Shown here: piece after piece, positions 35,274 through 44,302 of the stretch | Layout: each line of letters opens with the position of its first letter | Numbering within the stretch: position 1 is the stretch's first letter | Assembly (NCBI RefSeq): GCF_028750675.1 | Contig: NZ_JAQQPZ010000015.1 | Span: 169,767 to 233,766 of the forward strand | Reading direction: 5' to 3' | Length of the DNA: 64,000 bases | Origin: Shewanella metallivivens | Lineage (GTDB): Bacteria; Pseudomonadota; Gammaproteobacteria; Enterobacterales; Shewanellaceae | Position numbers and translations under genes: made by a program | Notes under the pieces: generated by a model | The model's input: the letters and a program-made list of their open reading frames with translations, nothing else | Database searches by the model: none | What the model was told of the DNA's origin: nothing

Positions 35274-36236
35274 TTAAGCATCGGCTAATGAATAAGGTAA
35301 TTCAATAATGCTTAATTGTGAGCTTTCATCGTCTGCAATTCGCAGCTTTGCAGTGTTTTCAGTATCGTTAGCCAATACTGCGGTAAGCAGGACTTTATCA
35401 CCTTGTTGAACACACTCAATAATATTACCGCCGCGGCGGAAGCCATCTTCTAAGGCGATTTCTAATTGGGTTTCGGTGCTAATGGTTTGACTTGTGGTGC
35501 CCGATAAAATATACAGTGCACGTTTGTTACCGCCGCGGTATTTCATTCTGGCAATCGTTTCTTGGCCCATGTAGCAGCCTTTATTGAAGCTGATGCCATC
35601 AATGGCCTGTAGGTTACACATTTGTGCAACATATTGGCCTGAGTGGCTTGCGTCAATGTTGGGATAACCCGCTTTGATTTCTAATGCTTGCCATGCACAG
35701 GCATTAACCAATGTTTGCTGTGAGGCACTGATTAGTGCCGCGGCTTTATCATTAGCAATGATAACAATAAATCGTTCATCATCACGCAGTACTGCTCCAC
35801 CATCAACTAGGGTTAACGCTGCTGATACATCACCAAATTGTTGGGTGATAAATGCTTGCGCCTCATTGCCAGCTACGCCAATAATTTGATATTGGCTACT
35901 GACATCGCTGAGCTCTGCTTTACTGAATACGGCGTACTTTTTGAGTTGCGGTAAATCAAGTTCAAGGGTCGATGTTGGCATGAGCATAAATAAGCTGTCT
36001 GCAATGGCAAATGTGCGGAAGCTGGCGAGCATTTTTCCTTTAGGATCGCAGTGAGCGCCCCATTTCCATTGGTCAGCCGTTAGCGAGGTGATGTCGGTGG
36101 TGACTTGGCCATGAATAAAGCTGCGACCTTGCTCACCGGTTACTTCTATTAGCCCCATGTGAGATAAACTCGATAACATTAATGCGGGAGAGGTGGTGAT
36201 GAAGTCCCAATCTGGTTGGCTTGCTGAAATGGTCAT
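35274..36236 (-). CDS. ygfZ: tRNA-modifying protein YgfZ (folate-binding, Fe-S related)
   Basis: 320 residues from ATG 36236, preceded by AAGGA; the in-frame extension upstream crosses the serA terminator. The signature KGCYMGQE (FNKGCYMGQETIARMKYRG) near residue 225 holds the conserved Cys. The fold is that of the glycine-cleavage T protein, binding folate. It supports some Fe-S enzymes such as MiaB and affects tRNA modification. Single gene with its own terminator. Confidence 0.92.
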   Translation of the reverse strand: MTISASQPDWDFITTSPALMLSSLSHMGLIEVTGEQGRSFIHGQVTTDITSLTADQWKWGAHCDPKGKMLASFRTFAIADSLFMLMPTSTLELDLPQLKKYAVFSKAELSDVSSQYQIIGVAGNEAQAFITQQFGDVSAALTLVDGGAVLRDDERFIVIIANDKAAALISASQQTLVNACAWQALEIKAGYPNIDASHSGQYVAQMCNLQAIDGISFNKGCYMGQETIARMKYRGGNKRALYILSGTTSQTISTETQLEIALEDGFRRGGNIIECVQQGDKVLLTAVLANDTENTAKLRIADDESSQLSIIELPYSLADA

Positions 36237-36326
36237 AACGATCCTTAACGAAAGAGTAAGACGATATGTGTTGAAGTGTAACGGATTAACACAATACTCA
36301 ACAGAGGATTGAGGTTTAAAGCCAAT

Positions 36327-36360
36327 AAAAAAAGCTACCTTGTGCACAAGATAGCTTTTT
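36327..36360. terminator. terminator between serA and ygfZ
   Basis: AAAAAGCTA-C-CTTGTG and CACAAG-A-TAGCTTTTT form a long stem with one mismatch and T-runs on both strands. It ends serA on the minus strand. Confidence 0.85.
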
Positions 36361-36397
36361 GAATAACAGAATTAACCCCAGTTAATTTGTCGTCAGG

Positions 36398-37627
36398 TTA
36401 AAACAATACCCGAGCACGAATGGTGCCTTCAATTGATTTCAGTTCAACTAACGCTTCTTCTGCTTGATCAGAATCGACTTCCATTACCACGTAACCGATT
36501 TCTGCTGTGGTTTGTAAGTATTGAGCGGCAATGTTAATGCCTTTTTCAGAAAACGCTTGGTTGATTTTAATCAACACGCCAGGTCTGTTTTGGTGAATAT
36601 GCAATAAGCGCGAGGTGCCACGGTGCTGTGCAAGAGACACTTCAGGGAAGTTAACCGCAGACAAGGTTGAACCGTTATCTGAGTATTTAACTAACTTACC
36701 AGCTACTTCAATACCAATGTTTTCCTGTGCTTCAGCGGTACTACCGCCAATGTGTGGCGTGAGCAACACATTGTCTAAACCACGTAATGGCGTGATAAAC
36801 TCATCATCATTTGATTTCGGCTCAACAGGGAATACGTCAATTGCTGCACCGGCTAAATGTTCAGAATTGAGTGCACTGGCGAGATCTTCAATATCAACAA
36901 CCGTTCCGCGTGAAGCATTAATAAAGAAACTGCCTTGACGCATTTTGGCAAATTCTGCTTTAGCAAACATGTCTTTAGTTTGTGGTGTTTCGGGTACGTG
37001 AAGACTCACAACATCAGCTTGAGCAAGCAAATCATCCATTGAATGAACTTGCGAAGCATTACCTAACGGTAACTTGTCTTCGATATCAAAAAAGATGACT
37101 CTCATGCCTAAAGTCTCAGCCAAAATGCCTAGCTGAGTACCAATATGACCATAACCGATCACACCTAAGGTTTTACCGCGAACTTCAACACTGCCGCTGG
37201 CGCTCTTTAACCAACCGCCACGATGGGAAATGGCATTACGTTGTGGAATGCCGCGCATCAGCATAATGATTTCGCCAATCACTAATTCTGCCACACTACG
37301 CGTGTTAGAAAACGGTGCGTTGAAAACGGGAATGCCCAACTTTTCAGCAGTTGATAAATCAACTTGATTAGTGCCGATACAAAAACAACCAATCGCGACG
37401 AGTTTTTCAGCGTGGCGTAATACTTCTTCAGTAAGCTGAGTGCGGGAACGTAACCCAACAAAGTGAGCATCTTTAATCGAAGCAAGTAGTGCCTCTTCGC
37501 CTAACGAGGCTTTGTGATATTCAATATTGGTATAACCTGCACGTTCTAGTACATCAACCGCAGTTTGGTGTACGCCCTCCAACAGCAGGATTTTAATTTT
37601 ATCCTTGTCAAGCGAGTGTTTCGCCAT
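36398..37627 (-). CDS. serA: D-3-phosphoglycerate dehydrogenase
   Basis: 409 residues, the E. coli-type length. The NAD-binding Rossmann motif is GVIGYGHIGTQLGILAE near 157. Catalytic residues lie in INASRGTVVD and LLTPHIGGSTAEAQENIG. The C-terminal ACT domain (about 335-409; HQNRPGVLIKINQAFSEKG) binds serine for feedback control. First step of serine synthesis in the cytoplasm. Single gene. Confidence 0.96.
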   Translation of the reverse strand: MAKHSLDKDKIKILLLEGVHQTAVDVLERAGYTNIEYHKASLGEEALLASIKDAHFVGLRSRTQLTEEVLRHAEKLVAIGCFCIGTNQVDLSTAEKLGIPVFNAPFSNTRSVAELVIGEIIMLMRGIPQRNAISHRGGWLKSASGSVEVRGKTLGVIGYGHIGTQLGILAETLGMRVIFFDIEDKLPLGNASQVHSMDDLLAQADVVSLHVPETPQTKDMFAKAEFAKMRQGSFFINASRGTVVDIEDLASALNSEHLAGAAIDVFPVEPKSNDDEFITPLRGLDNVLLTPHIGGSTAEAQENIGIEVAGKLVKYSDNGSTLSAVNFPEVSLAQHRGTSRLLHIHQNRPGVLIKINQAFSEKGINIAAQYLQTTAEIGYVVMEVDSDQAEEALVELKSIEGTIRARVLF

Positions 37628-37829
37628 GATATGGGTACCCTCTTATCATTCAATGGTGCTTATGCTTAATGCATACACGATTAGTGTTAATGCATATACT
37701 GATAGTTATGATATAAATGCGGACTTCCGACGCAATGCCAAAGTAGCACTTTTTTTAGAGCTTGTGGAGGGCTAGATGGCTAAAGTAATATTTTAAATTA
37801 AGAACAATATCGCAGATAAGGAATTTAGG

Positions 37830-38444
37830 ATGAAAATGCGCATAATATGGATGGCGATTTACCTGATGGTATTGCTATGGTCTGTCAGTAATCCTAAAGA
37901 TATGTTTACTTGGTGGCTCGAGGCGATCCCCGCGTTAATCGCTTTACCCATTTTATTTTTTAGTCGTAAAAGCTTCCCGTTAACATCATTGGCCTATGGA
38001 CTCATTTTGGTTCACTGCTGCGTATTATTCGTTGGTGCCCGTTTTACCTATGCAGAAGTGCCTTTATTTGATTGGTTAGCCCAAGTAATGGGTAGCGAAC
38101 GCAATAATTACGATAAAGTTGGTCACTTTGCTCAGGGGTTTATTCCGGCCATTTTGGCGCGAGAAATTTTTATTCGTAAACAGGTGATGCAAATCGGGGC
38201 TTGGTGCCAATTTTTGGCGGTGTGTTTTGTGCTGGCGTTTTCTGCTTTTTATGAGCTTATTGAATGGTGGGTTGCTGCGGCGACAGGTGAGAATGCCGAA
38301 GCATTTTTAGGCACTCAAGGTTATGTCTGGGATACTCAGTCTGATATGTTTTTAGCGTTAATCGGTGGCATCACAGCATTGTTATTGCTGACTCCGCTTC
38401 ACAATAAACAAATAACCCAAATAATGGTTAAACCTAATCAGTAG
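37830..38444 (+). CDS. DUF2238 / YjdF-like inner-membrane protein
   Basis: 204 residues with about six hydrophobic segments. The family motifs RNNYDKVGHFAQGF, SAFYELIEWW and YVWDTQSDM (Asp and His/Glu in membrane-border positions) match DUF2238. Function is not known. Plus strand, with about 200 bp to the divergent serA. AAGGAA lies before the ATG. Confidence 0.82.
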   Translation: MKMRIIWMAIYLMVLLWSVSNPKDMFTWWLEAIPALIALPILFFSRKSFPLTSLAYGLILVHCCVLFVGARFTYAEVPLFDWLAQVMGSERNNYDKVGHFAQGFIPAILAREIFIRKQVMQIGAWCQFLAVCFVLAFSAFYELIEWWVAAATGENAEAFLGTQGYVWDTQSDMFLALIGGITALLLLTPLHNKQITQIMVKPNQ

Positions 38445-38863
38445 GGCGAATTGTTTAACGATTTTTTGTAGCCCAATTAGAGTTGTTACATAATGCATAT
38501 CTCTCTATAAAAGTGCGCTGTTTGTCAGCCTTAAGTCTTATTCATACTTTTGATTGACACAATGACCCTATGTACTAGCAAAAATTTACTATTATTGTTC
38601 TATGAGAACGGTGTTTGTTAATTGAACCGCTCCTGATTACATCAACTTATTGAGCAAATTAGCGCCCTCGCGTTAATTGTACCTGTTCAAGATTTTGTTT
38701 AGTGTTATTACTCTAAAGTATTAAATGCAAAGCAAAATAAACAGTCGGCAGTCGACGCGTCTAAGACTTAAGGCTAGTCAAGGTATGGGCTTTACGTATA
38801 GAATGCTGCTCAGGATGTGCTCAAGTGTTAAAGAGCAAAATAAGCTTTTCAGGGAGAAGAGTG
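38445..38863 (+). other. long leader region of the CsgD-like gene
   Basis: 419 bp without a convincing open frame. The length suits a heavily regulated promoter, as csgD has in enteric bacteria. I could not identify specific binding sites. Confidence 0.5.
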
Positions 38864-39532
38864 ATGAGTTCTAATATCGATGAATTGGTGTTTTTACATC
38901 AAATAGCCGCACCATGCCATTTAGCTATTTTAGCTGAATCAATCGGCTTAAAAACCCGCATAGTTAAGCATGCTGCTGAGCTTGAACTTGATAAAAATTC
39001 GAATAACTTTTATCTCATTTCACAAAAAGGCGCAGCGCTAGATGCAAAAGGGATCCCTTTGCTGGTGTCACGCTTAGTCAACCATGTTCCTGTGGCACTT
39101 TACCAAGTTGAACGCGGCTCGCTCGATCAAGAATCTGCCTTATTACTTGGCGTGCGCGGTTTATTGTATAGCGACCAACGCATGGACTTGATGTTAACTG
39201 GCTTACGGAAAATGGTCTCTGATGAACTGTGGTATGACAGACCGCTGATTAGCAAAATTTTTAGACGTTTAGTTCAACAACTTGATACCAACGTTGATTT
39301 AACTGAAGAAACGGAAGCCATTGTGCAACGGCTAACAAACCGCGAACGCACAATTATTCAATTAGTATCAAGTGGCGCACGTAATAAAGAGATCGCTCAG
39401 CGTTTATGCATTAGTGAGCATACGGTTAAAGCCCATATCTCTTCTATTTTTAGAAAAACAGAATCACGCAACCGTGTTGAACTGTTACGTTGGGCTCAGG
39501 CTTACCAAAGTCACTGCGAATTAGTCAGCTAA
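38864..39532 (+). CDS. CsgD-like LuxR family transcriptional regulator
   Basis: 222 residues from ATG 38864, which has AGGGAG upstream. The N-terminal part is a receiver-like module without a clear phosphorylation site. The C-terminal LuxR helix-turn-helix is clear: LTNRERTIIQLVSSGARNKE, then ISEHTVKAHISSIFRKT. The middle (VRGLLYSDQRMDLMLTGLRKM) resembles CsgD, the biofilm regulator that turns on curli in enterics. No csg genes lie next to it here. The target could be elsewhere, for example the Fap-like operon. Confidence 0.72.
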   Translation: MSSNIDELVFLHQIAAPCHLAILAESIGLKTRIVKHAAELELDKNSNNFYLISQKGAALDAKGIPLLVSRLVNHVPVALYQVERGSLDQESALLLGVRGLLYSDQRMDLMLTGLRKMVSDELWYDRPLISKIFRRLVQQLDTNVDLTEETEAIVQRLTNRERTIIQLVSSGARNKEIAQRLCISEHTVKAHISSIFRKTESRNRVELLRWAQAYQSHCELVS

Positions 39533-39556
39533 ACCAGATGGCCATATTGTTAACCC

Positions 39557-39580
39557 AAAGGAGCTTAGGCTCCTTTTTTG
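39557..39580 (+). terminator. rho-independent terminator of the CsgD-like gene
   Basis: AAAGGAGC-TTAG-GCTCCTTTTTT, 24 bp past the stop. Confidence 0.92.
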
Positions 39581-39651
39581 TTTATCTTTAAAAATGTTAA
39601 TCACAACAGTACACTAGGTAGGATTATTAATAACAAAAATGGAAAGTTGTC

Positions 39652-40089
39652 ATGAGTATTTGGTTTAACGATTTCACCTTAGAAGATTGTGCCCGTTTAG
39701 ATGCTGGGATGCAGGGTAAAGGCACATTAATGCAAACATTAGGCATTAAAATTACTGAAATTGGCAATGATTATATGGTGGCAACCATGCCAGCAAATCC
39801 CTCGGTACATAATCCATTGGGGATTGTACATGGTGGCGCGAATGTCGCGTTAGCAGAAACGGTTGCCAGTTATGCGGCTAATTTTGTCGTTGATTTTACT
39901 CGCTACTATTGTGTTGGCCAAGAAATTAACGCCAACCATTTAAAAGCCTCACGTAATGGTGAACTAACGGCAATCGCTAAGCCAGTTCATCTTGGTAAGC
40001 GCAGTTCTGTATGGGAAATATTGATCCGTAATAGTGCAGGCGAATTATGCTGTATTTCACGTATGACTGCAGCAGTCGTTGAGCGCTAA
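39652..40089 (+). CDS. PaaI-type hotdog thioesterase
   Basis: 145 residues. The hotdog-fold motif is NPLGIVHGGANVALAETVAS near 51-70, with the family Asn/Gly/Glu in place. It likely hydrolyses an acyl- or aryl-CoA thioester, perhaps 1,4-dihydroxy-2-naphthoyl-CoA (MenI/YdiI-like). Substrate cannot be told from sequence. Stand-alone gene. Confidence 0.82.
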   Translation: MSIWFNDFTLEDCARLDAGMQGKGTLMQTLGIKITEIGNDYMVATMPANPSVHNPLGIVHGGANVALAETVASYAANFVVDFTRYYCVGQEINANHLKASRNGELTAIAKPVHLGKRSSVWEILIRNSAGELCCISRMTAAVVER

Positions 40090-40291
40090 GCTATACTTAT
40101 TGATCTGGGGATCATAAGTCAGCGTGGTTTATTTTGGGGAATAAACGATAAAGCAAAATGCTCACCTTATATTTTTATCTCGCTTATAAGGTTTTTTGCT
40201 TGATTTGTTGTCACACAACTATCGCTTGGCTGTTATAGGCAGATAACAACAGCCCGCTAATGTGGCAAATACATTATGTTAAGGAGAATCC

Positions 40292-40534
40292 ATGGACAGC
40301 ATTAATATCTGGGAATGGGTTGGTTATTTGGCCTCTGTCGTTGTTGCAATTTCGCTGATGATGTCAGACATCAAGAAATTACGCTGGTGGAACTTGATTG
40401 GTGCAGGACTATTTGTGGCTTATGGTTTAGCCATTGATGCGATCCCGGTGGCATTGGTCAATTTCTTTATTGTACTGATCGATGTTTATTATTTGGTTAA
40501 GTTATACCGAGCACCCACCTCAGAGAATAAATAG
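40292..40534 (+). CDS. small membrane protein, YgjV-like
   Basis: 80 residues with AAGGAGA upstream of the ATG and a terminator after the stop. Three hydrophobic segments (WVGYLASVVVAISLMMS, WNLIGAGLFVAYGLAI, VALVNFFIVLIDVYYLV) fit an inner-membrane protein of the YgjV type. Function is unknown. Confidence 0.72.
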   Translation: MDSINIWEWVGYLASVVVAISLMMSDIKKLRWWNLIGAGLFVAYGLAIDAIPVALVNFFIVLIDVYYLVKLYRAPTSENK

Positions 40535-40557
40535 CCGATTTATCTGTCACTCCATTC

Positions 40558-40585
40558 AAGCCAATGTGTCGATGTTGGCTTTTTA
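40558..40585 (+). terminator. rho-independent terminator of the small membrane protein gene
   Basis: AAGCCAA and TTGGCTT form a 7-bp stem with a T-run, 24 bp past the stop. Confidence 0.8.
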
Positions 40586-40750
40586 TTTCAGACAATTTAC
40601 CCATCTAGCATCTCATCTGTTTTTTCAATGCAAACTATACCGGTAAATCTGTTTTTTAGTTTGCGCTCATCTGTTTTAATCGTTTTAATTAATTGTTGTG
40701 CGCATTTATTATTGCTTCATCGATTGATGAGTTGAGTAAGGAAAATCATC

Positions 40751-40801
40751 ATGGCAACAGTTTACGACATAATTGAGCAGTGGCTAACAGACCACACATA
40801 G
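40751..40801 (+). CDS. 16-codon ORF in the catalase leader
   Basis: ATG with AAGGA upstream, encoding MATVYDIIEQWLTDHT, with its TAG directly touching the GGAG ribosome site of catalase. Its position allows coupling of translation to the catalase gene. A TCATC/GATGA dyad lies just before it (40717-40730). It may be a leader peptide or chance. Confidence 0.35.
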   Translation: MATVYDIIEQWLTDHT

Positions 40802-40810
40802 GAGCAAAAC

Positions 40811-42271
40811 ATGAATCAAGCTAACTATTTAACAAGTCAAAATGGCGCTCCAATAGCAGACGACCAGAATTCTTTGTCGGCTGGTGAGCGCGGGCCGCTA
40901 CTATTACAAGATTGGCACTTAATTGAGAAGCTTGCCCACTTTAACCGCGAACGTATTCCTGAGCGTGTTGTACATGCAAAAGGCACCGGTGTATACGGCA
41001 CATTTACCTTAACCAAAGATTTAAGTGAATACACTATAGCTGATCATTTTAACGGTGTAGGTAAGCAAACTGAAACATTTGTACGTTTCTCGACAGTGGG
41101 CGGCGAAATGGGCTCGGCAGATGCTGAACGTGACCCTCGCGGATTTGGATTACGTTTTTACACCGCTCGTGGTAACCACGATATTGTCGGTAACAATACC
41201 CCAACATTTTTTATTCGTGATGGTATTAAGTTCCCAGACTTTATCCACACTCAAAAACGCCACCCACAAACCAATTTAAAAGATCCACAAGCCATGTGGG
41301 ATTTTTGGGCCCTTAACCCTGAATCGCTGCACCAAGTGACTATTTTGATGTCAGATCGTGGTATTCCGGCTAACTATCGCCAAATGCACGGCTACGGCTC
41401 GCATACATTCTCATTTTGGAATGCTAAAGGAGAGCGTTTTTGGGTTAAGTTTCACTTTAAATCACAACAAGGTGTGGTGAATTTAACCGGCGAACAAGCC
41501 GATATCTTAAAGGGCATTGATCCTGACTCGTCACAGCGCGACATGATGGTGGCCATAAATGATGCAAATTTCCCGCGTTGGACTGTCAACGTGCAAATAA
41601 TGCCGGAGGCTGATGCAAATACCTATGCCATCAACCCATTTGATTTAACCAAAGTGTGGCCGCACAGCGATTATCCACTCATTGAAGTGGGCGTACTTGA
41701 GCTAAACCGTTTACCGCAAAACTACTTTGCTGAAGTGGAGCAAGTGGCATTAGCGCCAAGCAACTTAGTACCTGGTGTTGGTGCATCGCCAGACAAAATG
41801 CTTCAAGCACGTTTGTTTTCCTATGCGGATGCACAGCGGTATCGTATTGGTACTAATTACAATCAGTTGCCGGTTAACTGCCCACATGCAGCTAAAGCCA
41901 ATCATCACCAACGTGCTGGAGCTATGGCTGGAACAGCGTGCCCATACCAAGGGAGTCAAACCGGTGGTGATGCAAGTGTGAATTATGGCCCTAATACTCA
42001 GGTGCCATTAACTGAAAACATTGATTTTGCAGAACCACCATTACGTTTAGATGGTGAGGCTGCACGTTATAGCCGTTACAACCAAGACGACTTTACTCAA
42101 TCAGGTAACTTATACCGTATATTCAGTGAAGAAGAGAAAGTGCGTTTAGTTGATACCATTGCGGGGACCTTAAGCCAAGCAACACTTGCGGTACAGCAAA
42201 CGATGGTCGATCACTTTACCAAAGCTGATGCAGATTACGGACTACGCGTAAAACAAGCGTTAGCTAAGTAA
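40811..42271 (+). CDS. catalase, haem type, small-subunit clade
   Basis: 486 residues, close to the usual 480-500 of clade 3 catalases. Active-site His in RIPERVVHAKGTGVYG near 57, Asn in NTPTFFIRDG, and haem-ligand Tyr in RLFSYADAQRYRIGTNY near 340. It breaks down hydrogen peroxide in the cytoplasm. No signal peptide is visible. GGAG ten bases before the ATG. Stand-alone with its own terminator, and OxyR control is likely but no site was identified. Confidence 0.93.
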   Translation: MNQANYLTSQNGAPIADDQNSLSAGERGPLLLQDWHLIEKLAHFNRERIPERVVHAKGTGVYGTFTLTKDLSEYTIADHFNGVGKQTETFVRFSTVGGEMGSADAERDPRGFGLRFYTARGNHDIVGNNTPTFFIRDGIKFPDFIHTQKRHPQTNLKDPQAMWDFWALNPESLHQVTILMSDRGIPANYRQMHGYGSHTFSFWNAKGERFWVKFHFKSQQGVVNLTGEQADILKGIDPDSSQRDMMVAINDANFPRWTVNVQIMPEADANTYAINPFDLTKVWPHSDYPLIEVGVLELNRLPQNYFAEVEQVALAPSNLVPGVGASPDKMLQARLFSYADAQRYRIGTNYNQLPVNCPHAAKANHHQRAGAMAGTACPYQGSQTGGDASVNYGPNTQVPLTENIDFAEPPLRLDGEAARYSRYNQDDFTQSGNLYRIFSEEEKVRLVDTIAGTLSQATLAVQQTMVDHFTKADADYGLRVKQALAK

Positions 42272-42310
42272 TTTGAGCGAGTAATTGAATTAGGCTAGAT
42301 ATAACCCAAT

Positions 42311-42341
42311 AAAACAGGAAGGCTTGCCTTCCTGTTTTTTT
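42311..42341 (+). terminator. rho-independent terminator of catalase
   Basis: AAAACAGGAAGG-CTTG-CCTTCCTGTTTT followed by T, 40 bp past the stop. Confidence 0.92.
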
Positions 42342-42381
42342 GTCTTTAAAAAACGAACCACTAAAAGAGACTAGCCTTTGG

Positions 42382-43359
42382 TTAACTCATTAACATCGCC
42401 ACGATTGTTAACTGTAACAGACCATATTGTGGTTGATACCATAACGTTGCCAATGAGGGGCTTGATGTCGCTGTTGTCGCCGTTTTTACCGCTGCTAAAA
42501 TCGAATTTGCAAGGGCATCAACTTGGCTGTTACTGGGATTGAGTTGTGTAAACGAATTTTTAATTAACTCAATACACTCAATTAGTTGAACCCAAAGTGG
42601 TACTTGTTGTGCAGGCGATGTTACTGTTAAGCGCTGTTCAACAAGTTGCCAACGCTCTAAAGCATTGGCAAGGATTTGAATTAACGCCTCCTGACTTTGG
42701 TTTACCTCTAACGTTGGCATACTGTCTAAAGGTGATGTCGCAATAGCTGGAGATTTTCCTGCTAATTGATAACCTCGCTGTGCTTTACTGGCTTTACCGA
42801 GACGCACCGGAACCGATTTCGCCACCGAAATAGCTAAAGGAAGTAAAGCAGCTGCTTGGCCTGAGAGTAATTCAAATTCAAGTTCGCATATCGGTTCGCT
42901 GAGATCACCTGCAATAATCTCACCGATATCCAAGGCGACTTCGACGACAGATCCTTGATGTTCAATGTGCCAAGTTTGTCGTTGAAAATTGGTTTCAAAA
43001 ATACACTCAAGAGATTCTGTGATCGCATTAATGTTTTGTCCATCAGGCCAAATTTTAGACGGAAAAAGTGACAGGTCCGGCATTTTTTGATTAATGCTAA
43101 TATTATATTCTGGACGTGAATGGATACCTCCAACAACACTACCTGCTGTTTTTATGGTCTGTTCGAGTTGTTCATCAAAGCCTCTTACACGTAAACCCAT
43201 ATCCCAACGGCGCAGTTGTAAATCAGTGGTATCAAAATATCCGTTGGTTAATTTCTTTTGTCCTTGAGGGGACGAGTGAGGGAGTTCATTCAATATTTTT
43301 TTCAATAAATCATGATCTTGTTGTTGAATGAAGAGTTTCAACTCTATTTCTGCGTCCAT
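42382..43359 (-). CDS. CYTH domain protein (inorganic triphosphatase-like)
   Basis: 325 residues. The N-terminal CYTH domain has the EIELKL signature at 4-9 and the tunnel residues GYFDTTDLQLRRW and LRVRGFDEQLEQTIK. The C-terminal part is helical and resembles a degenerate CHAD segment. YgiF in E. coli is an inorganic triphosphatase with this plan but is longer. It is divergent from the phosphate-uptake pair. Confidence 0.8.
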   Translation of the reverse strand: MDAEIELKLFIQQQDHDLLKKILNELPHSSPQGQKKLTNGYFDTTDLQLRRWDMGLRVRGFDEQLEQTIKTAGSVVGGIHSRPEYNISINQKMPDLSLFPSKIWPDGQNINAITESLECIFETNFQRQTWHIEHQGSVVEVALDIGEIIAGDLSEPICELEFELLSGQAAALLPLAISVAKSVPVRLGKASKAQRGYQLAGKSPAIATSPLDSMPTLEVNQSQEALIQILANALERWQLVEQRLTVTSPAQQVPLWVQLIECIELIKNSFTQLNPSNSQVDALANSILAAVKTATTATSSPSLATLWYQPQYGLLQLTIVAMLMS

Positions 43360-43490
43360 TTACTTTTTGCCCTAGCTGTAATCAAATGTTCATTAATGCG
43401 TCATATTTAGTTCATAATGTAATATTGCTGTCATAAAAATATCTTAGGATAGCCTTGCTCGCATCATATATACTGAGCAACGATAACTGA

Positions 43491-43526
43491 GAAACTGTGT
43501 GATATAAAATTAAAAAACACAGTTTC
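43491..43526 (+). repeat. 10-bp inverted repeat in the leader of the PhoU-like/Pit operon
   Basis: GAAACTGTGT at 43491-43500 pairs exactly with ACACAGTTTC at 43517-43526 across a 16-base AT-rich loop. It sits 70 bp before the first gene. Confidence 0.55.
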
Positions 43527-43597
43527 ATTATGCGGACGCTTGGGTTAACATGCGCCCGCTTTTTCCAAACTGGAATTAATTAAATAGGTAAACGGCA

Positions 43598-44278
43598 ATG
43601 CCAGTAAACTCTATTTTAGGTGTGTTTGCAAAATCACCTCTTAAGCCTTTAGAACAGCATATCGACAAAGTACATGAGTGTGCATCACTTCTTGTTCCAT
43701 TCTTTGACGCGACCATTTCAGGTGACTGGGATGAAGCGGTAAAGATCCGCAAACAAATTAGTTTGCTGGAAAAAGACGCTGATTCACTCAAGCGTGAAAT
43801 TCGCCTAACGTTACCTGGTGGATTGTTTATGCCAGTTGAGCGTACTGACTTACTTGAGTTATTAACTCAGCAAGACAAAATTGCCAACAAAGCAAAAGAT
43901 ATCTCTGGCCGCATTATTGGCCGTCAATTAGTCCTTCCTCAGCCTGTACAAGCTGCTTTCGCTGCCTATCTAAAGCGTTGTTTAGATGCCGTGTCTTTAG
44001 CTAAGCAAGCGATTAACGAGCTCGACGATTTACTCGAAACCGGTTTCCGTGGTCGTGAAGTTGAGTTGGTTGCCAAAATGATCAATGAACTCGATATCAT
44101 CGAAGAAGATTCTGATGATTTGCAAATTCAAGTGCGTCGCCAATTGTACGCATTAGAAGATGGATTGAATCCGATCGATGTGATGTTCATGTATAAAATT
44201 ATCGAATGGGTTGGAGGTTTAGCAGATCTTGCTGAGCGTGTGGGCTCCCGCCTAGAGCTAATGCTAGCTCGTAATTAA
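43598..44278 (+). CDS. DUF47 (PhoU-like) accessory protein of Pit
   Basis: 226 residues, all helical, of the TIGR00153/DUF47 family. It starts MPVNSILGVFAKSPLKPLEQ and carries PhoU-like ExxxD patterns (DGDWDEAVKIR-type helix near 45, LDIIEEDSDDL near 168). These proteins sit beside Pit transporters and are thought to modulate them or bind metal. The Pit gene starts 24 bp downstream. Confidence 0.88.
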   Translation: MPVNSILGVFAKSPLKPLEQHIDKVHECASLLVPFFDATISGDWDEAVKIRKQISLLEKDADSLKREIRLTLPGGLFMPVERTDLLELLTQQDKIANKAKDISGRIIGRQLVLPQPVQAAFAAYLKRCLDAVSLAKQAINELDDLLETGFRGREVELVAKMINELDIIEEDSDDLQIQVRRQLYALEDGLNPIDVMFMYKIIEWVGGLADLAERVGSRLELMLARN

Positions 44279-44302
44279 TCACAAGGTTATCAAGGAAACA
44301 AC

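Noticed and set aside
43428..43438. Pho box before the PhoU-like/Pit genes
   Set aside because: CTGTCAT is present once, but no second half-site lies at the required 11-bp spacing.
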